The notes under the pieces are model-generated. The model was not told the origin of the DNA. It saw only the letters and a program-made list of their open reading frames with translations, and ran no database searches. Below are positions 6,823-9,657 of a stretch of 9,657 nucleotides of DNA, piece by piece (within the stretch, counting starts at the first letter, position 1; the number at the start of each line of letters is the position of its first letter). The position numbers were made by a program, and so were the translations under genes. The stretch covers positions 1 to 9,657 of the forward strand of contig JAGPIU010000020.1 in NCBI GenBank assembly GCA_018054805.1. Direction: 5' to 3'. The stretch comes from Paludibacter sp. (GTDB lineage: Bacteria; Bacteroidota; Bacteroidia; Bacteroidales; Paludibacteraceae).

Positions 6823-7341
6823 ATGATATCATTAGACGAAATATTCCCTATAGGGCAAATAAATAAACCTCACGGCGTAAACGGTGAGTTATCGTTCACA
6901 TTTAGTTCAGATGTATTCGACACCGAAGAAATACCATATCTGATTATGGAAATTGAAGGTATTCCCGTACCTTTTTTCATTGATGAATACCGTTTTAAAA
7001 CAAACAGCACCGGCCTGATAAAATTTCAGGACATAAGCTCCGAGGAAGCTGCCCGCGAACTGAACGGACTGACCATTTATGTACTGAAGAAATATCTCGA
7101 CAAAGTAGAAAACGAAGAAATTGAACTCGCTTATTTTGTAGGTTTCACGCTGATTGATGTAAATGCCGGCGAAATCGGTGTTATCTCGGAAGTGGACGAA
7201 ACTACCGAAAACACCCTTTTTGTAATTCCTAAAGACGACGATGAGCTACTGATTCCTGTGGGCGAAGACTATATCAGCGAAATTGATCACGACAAAAAAA
7301 TCATCACAGTAAACCTCCCCGATGGTCTGCTCGAATTATAA
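6823..7341 (+). CDS. rimM: Ribosome maturation factor RimM
   Basis: A 172-residue cytoplasmic protein of normal family length. RimM binds the 30S precursor near ribosomal protein S19 and assists late maturation of the 16S rRNA head domain. The N-terminal RimM barrel (about 6-88) opens with the family signature around PIGQINKPHGVNGELSF (9-25). The C-terminal PRC-barrel (about 98-170) includes ELAYFVGFTLID (101-112), the IGVISEVDET turn and the closing LLIPVGEDYISEID stretch that is typical of the family. The protein is rich in Asp and Glu. The start is the ATG at 6823, preceded by A-rich sequence with no strong Shine-Dalgarno. In many bacteria rimM sits with rpsP, trmD or rplS, none of which is here; isolation from that operon is, to my knowledge, common in Bacteroidota. 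Separated by 242 bases from the transferase gene, it probably has its own promoter. Confidence 0.95.
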   Translation: MISLDEIFPIGQINKPHGVNGELSFTFSSDVFDTEEIPYLIMEIEGIPVPFFIDEYRFKTNSTGLIKFQDISSEEAARELNGLTIYVLKKYLDKVENEEIELAYFVGFTLIDVNAGEIGVISEVDETTENTLFVIPKDDDELLIPVGEDYISEIDHDKKIITVNLPDGLLEL

Positions 7342-7405
7342 TCCACACCATACGAAACCAGTTTATTATCAGAATTTCAGCACATCCACATCCTATAATT
7401 TAAAA

Positions 7406-7461
7406 GACAATAATTTTAACCGTGCTCTCAAACAAATGTTTGAGCTGAACTGTTTATTGTC
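7406..7461 (+). repeat. Nested inverted repeat between rimM and the methyltransferase
   Basis: Outer arms GACAATAA (7406-7413) and TTATTGTC (7454-7461) are perfectly complementary over eight bases. They enclose a second perfect stem, CTCAAAC (7427-7433) with GTTTGAG (7438-7444) around a four-base AAAT loop. The element lies 65 bases after the rimM stop and 72 bases before the methyltransferase start. There is no T run after the inner hairpin, so it is a poor intrinsic terminator. It could be an RNA fold in a leader or a two-part protein-binding site; which one is not decidable from sequence. Confidence 0.5.
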
Positions 7462-7533
7462 GGTTGACGTACATCTGCAAAAGAATTAAACAAAGATGGC
7501 GCGTTCACACAAATTCATCCATATAACAACAAA

Positions 7534-8157
7534 ATGACTCATAGCGCGAAAAAAGACAATTTTGCAGAAAGGGCTGCAAGCTGGGACAATCCTTCGAAAA
7601 TTGACATGACCGACAAGTTTGTGGCCGCAGTACTCAACACCATAAAACCCGAAAAGCATTGGAATGCTCTTGAAATAGGCGCAGGCACAGGACTTGTCGG
7701 GTTGCAGTTTTTGTCATTGCTAAACAGTGTGACCTTCGAAGACACTTCGGAAGCCATGCTTGAAGTGCTGAAATCGAAAATGAAAGGCAACGAAAAAGCA
7801 ACGATAATGCATGGCGAGGTTACCGATATTGAAAATGGCAATTTCGACTTTGTGTTTTCGTGCATGGCTTTTCATCATATCCCCGACCTGCACAGCACAC
7901 TGGCACATTTATATAAAATTACCAGCCCCGGAGCCATTGTGGCCATAGGCGATATTCGCAGCGAGGATGGTTCATTTCATCATTTCGAACCCATTCCCCA
8001 CAAAGGTTTCGACACCGATGAGTTATCGGCCATTTTCAGCAAAAACGGATTCGAAACACTTTCTACAACAGATTATAATGTACTGACCCGCGAACGTGTT
8101 CCGGGCACCTGGACCGACTACAGTCAATTTTTACTGATCGCACGTCGTTCGGAATAA
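7534..8157 (+). CDS. Class I SAM-dependent methyltransferase, substrate unknown
   Basis: A 207-residue soluble protein with a single methyltransferase domain. Motif I, the S-adenosylmethionine-binding loop, is LEIGAGTG (46-53). The expected acidic residue after strand beta-2 is in the FEDTSEAML stretch (68-76). The beta-4 region reads FDFVFSCMAFHHIPD (104-118), whose FHHI pattern is typical of UbiE/Methyltransf_11/25-type small-molecule methyltransferases. The SPGAIVAIGDI segment (131-141) fits the usual motif III position. The C-terminal GFDTDELSAIFSKNGFE segment and final LLIARR strand complete the fold. Known relatives act on varied small molecules, quinones or lipids, so no substrate is assigned. 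Neighbours give no clue: it stands 192 bases after rimM and 184 bases before the outer-membrane receptor, and is probably its own transcription unit. The start is the ATG at 7534, preceded by AACAACAAA. Confidence 0.92.
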   Translation: MTHSAKKDNFAERAASWDNPSKIDMTDKFVAAVLNTIKPEKHWNALEIGAGTGLVGLQFLSLLNSVTFEDTSEAMLEVLKSKMKGNEKATIMHGEVTDIENGNFDFVFSCMAFHHIPDLHSTLAHLYKITSPGAIVAIGDIRSEDGSFHHFEPIPHKGFDTDELSAIFSKNGFETLSTTDYNVLTRERVPGTWTDYSQFLLIARRSE

Positions 8158-8341
8158 CGCACCGGTTTATTTTCTTTAACACGAAAAACGCATTTGCTTA
8201 ACCATAATTCACAATCGGGGCTTAAACGAAACAAGACCTGATTCGTCTATCTAATTCGTGAACCGGATCAAAAGTTGATAAGGTATTCCAATTCCGACAC
8301 AAAAAAGATTGTAAGTTACATTTTTAAATTTATCAAGTTTA

Positions 8342-9657
8342 ATGAAAAAGATTCTCAGCACAATGCTGCTGGCATTATTTGCAGTTTCGGCCTTTGCCCT
8401 GCAAACCATCAGAGGTAAAATAGTAGATGCAAATACGCAAACCCCTCTCGACTTTGTAAACATAGCACTCGTTAAATCAAACAGCGAAACACCAACCGCA
8501 GGAGTTGTTTCCGACGAAAAAGGCAATTTCCTTTTGCCCAATGTCCCCAACGGCAAGTACACATTAAAAATCAGCTTTATAGGCTACAACCCTATTGAAC
8601 TGCCTTTGAATGTGACCAACAACGAACTGAACATGGGCGTTATAAAACTTCAGGAGAACAGCAAAGCGCTGAAAGAAGTGGAAGTGGTGGGTCAGGGCAC
8701 ACAAATGCGTTTCGACATCGACAAAAAAGTTTTCTCTGTTGACCAGAATATTGCTGCAGGCGGAGGCTCAGCCAGCGAAGTTTTACAAAACATCCCTTCA
8801 GTAGATGTGGATACGGAAGGAAACATTTCGCTTCGCAACAGTTCGAGCGTTGAAGTGTGGATCAACGGAAAACCGTCGGGACTGACTGCCGACAACCGCG
8901 CTCAAATTCTGCAACAAATGCCTGCCGAGAGCATTGAGTCCATTGAAGTAATGACCAATCCTTCGGCTCGTTTTAATCCCGAGGGCACTTCTGGTATTAT
9001 CAATATTGTATTGAAAAAGAACCGCAAAGCAGGATATTACGGAAGTCTATCGGCAGGCGGAATGTGGTCGCAGGGTTCAGCTCCCGGCGGAACACTCGGC
9101 GCAAACATAAACTACAGCAGCGGAAAATTCGATGCATATCTGAACATAGGCTATCGCGCAATGAATTTCAACGGAGGCGGCGATGTGATGCGCGAAAACT
9201 ATTCAGCAAACGACACCACCATTCTGAATCAGGATACCAAAACAAATCGCGGATTCAATGGAATGTTCTCACGTGCAGGAATTGACTATCGCCTGAACGA
9301 CAAAAACACTCTGAGCTTGTCGGGTTTTGGAATGCTTGGAGGCGGATACTCCGAAACGACTATCAACAACTCGCTGACCGACAACAACCAGAATTTGCTT
9401 CGTAAATATAGTCGTGAAAATGTGGGTGATGGTGGACGCAAAAGCTACAACGTAGCCCTTGATCATAAATACGACATCGACAAAAACGGTTCGAACATTA
9501 TGACCAGCCTTTCGTATTCGTCGCATGCCCGCGACGAAGAAAATACTTACATTCAGAAAGATGTATCCGGCACAAAAACATCCGACATTACCCAAATAAT
9601 GGAAGGTGGTAATAGTCAGTGGTTATTCAAAATTGACTACACACAGAAATTCGGCGA
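8342..9657 (+). CDS. Outer-membrane beta-barrel receptor (TonB-dependent-receptor-like), 5' part, cut by the window end
   Basis: The frame is open from ATG 8342 to the window edge, 438 complete codons with no stop. A signal peptide is clear: MKK, a hydrophobic core, and a likely cleavage after AFA (17-19). Residues about 22-105 form a carboxypeptidase-regulatory-like domain (IRGKIVDANTQTPLDFVNI, then SDEKGNFLLPNVPNGKYTLK and FIGY), common at the N-terminus of Bacteroidota receptors. Residues about 125-226 look like a plug domain, with LQNIPSVDVDTEGNISLR, VWINGKP, IESIEVMTNPSARF and GTSGIINIVLKK. After about residue 228 alternating aromatic strands begin the beta barrel (GYYGSLSAGG, YLNIGYR). 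This pattern fits the outer-membrane beta-barrel family of putative TonB-dependent transporters; the missing C-terminus prevents assigning a cargo. No SusD-like partner is visible in the window. No Shine-Dalgarno is seen; sequence before the ATG is AT-rich. Confidence 0.9.
   Translation, partial: MKKILSTMLLALFAVSAFALQTIRGKIVDANTQTPLDFVNIALVKSNSETPTAGVVSDEKGNFLLPNVPNGKYTLKISFIGYNPIELPLNVTNNELNMGVIKLQENSKALKEVEVVGQGTQMRFDIDKKVFSVDQNIAAGGGSASEVLQNIPSVDVDTEGNISLRNSSSVEVWINGKPSGLTADNRAQILQQMPAESIESIEVMTNPSARFNPEGTSGIINIVLKKNRKAGYYGSLSAGGMWSQGSAPGGTLGANINYSSGKFDAYLNIGYRAMNFNGGGDVMRENYSANDTTILNQDTKTNRGFNGMFSRAGIDYRLNDKNTLSLSGFGMLGGGYSETTINNSLTDNNQNLLRKYSRENVGDGGRKSYNVALDHKYDIDKNGSNIMTSLSYSSHARDEENTYIQKDVSGTKTSDITQIMEGGNSQWLFKIDYTQKFG

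Noticed and set aside
8317..8324. TACATTTT as a -7 element for the outer-membrane receptor gene
   Set aside because: One mismatch, no -33 at the right distance, and it would start transcription only about ten bases before the ATG.

Overview
The window looks like a chromosomal segment from a member of the phylum Bacteroidota, probably Bacteroidales or a close relative. Four observations support this: a roughly 700-residue membrane-anchored SurA/PpiD-type prolyl isomerase, an outer-membrane receptor with a carboxypeptidase-regulatory-like N-terminus, starts mostly preceded by A-rich rather than strong Shine-Dalgarno sequence, and a near-textbook Bacteroidota promoter (TTTG, 19 bases, TATCTTTG) at 4520-4550. 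No rRNA, tRNA, insertion sequence, CRISPR array or integration signature was seen. A species cannot be named from the sequence.

Left part, minus strand (1-4174): a folding factor of the PpiD type (97-2211) ends in a clear intrinsic terminator (34-70), and recJ (2435-4174) lies upstream of it with a 223-base gap. A promoter-like pair at the extreme left edge probably belongs to a minus-strand gene outside the window.

Middle, plus strand (4175-6580): a 486-base divergent intergenic region carries the promoter and a GC-rich leader hairpin. It then leads into two tightly spaced genes. The first encodes a 170-residue protein that aligns by eye with the YrdC/Sua5/TsaC threonylcarbamoyl-AMP synthase family but has lost its recognisable catalytic motifs. 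The second, six bases later, encodes a polyprenyl-phosphate sugar-1-phosphate transferase that starts exopolysaccharide or O-antigen synthesis. This pairing is the most unusual thing in the window.

Right part, plus strand (6581-9657): a repeat-rich spacer, the 16S rRNA maturation factor rimM (6823-7341), a spacer with a nested inverted repeat, a class I SAM-dependent methyltransferase of unknown substrate (7534-8157), and the first 438 codons of an outer-membrane beta-barrel receptor-like protein (8342 to the window end). These genes are spaced 180-240 bases apart and are probably separate transcription units. The window is mostly housekeeping and envelope functions. I did not find a defence, mobile or biosynthetic system; the degenerate YrdC paralogue and its transferase partner are the only candidate for something undescribed.
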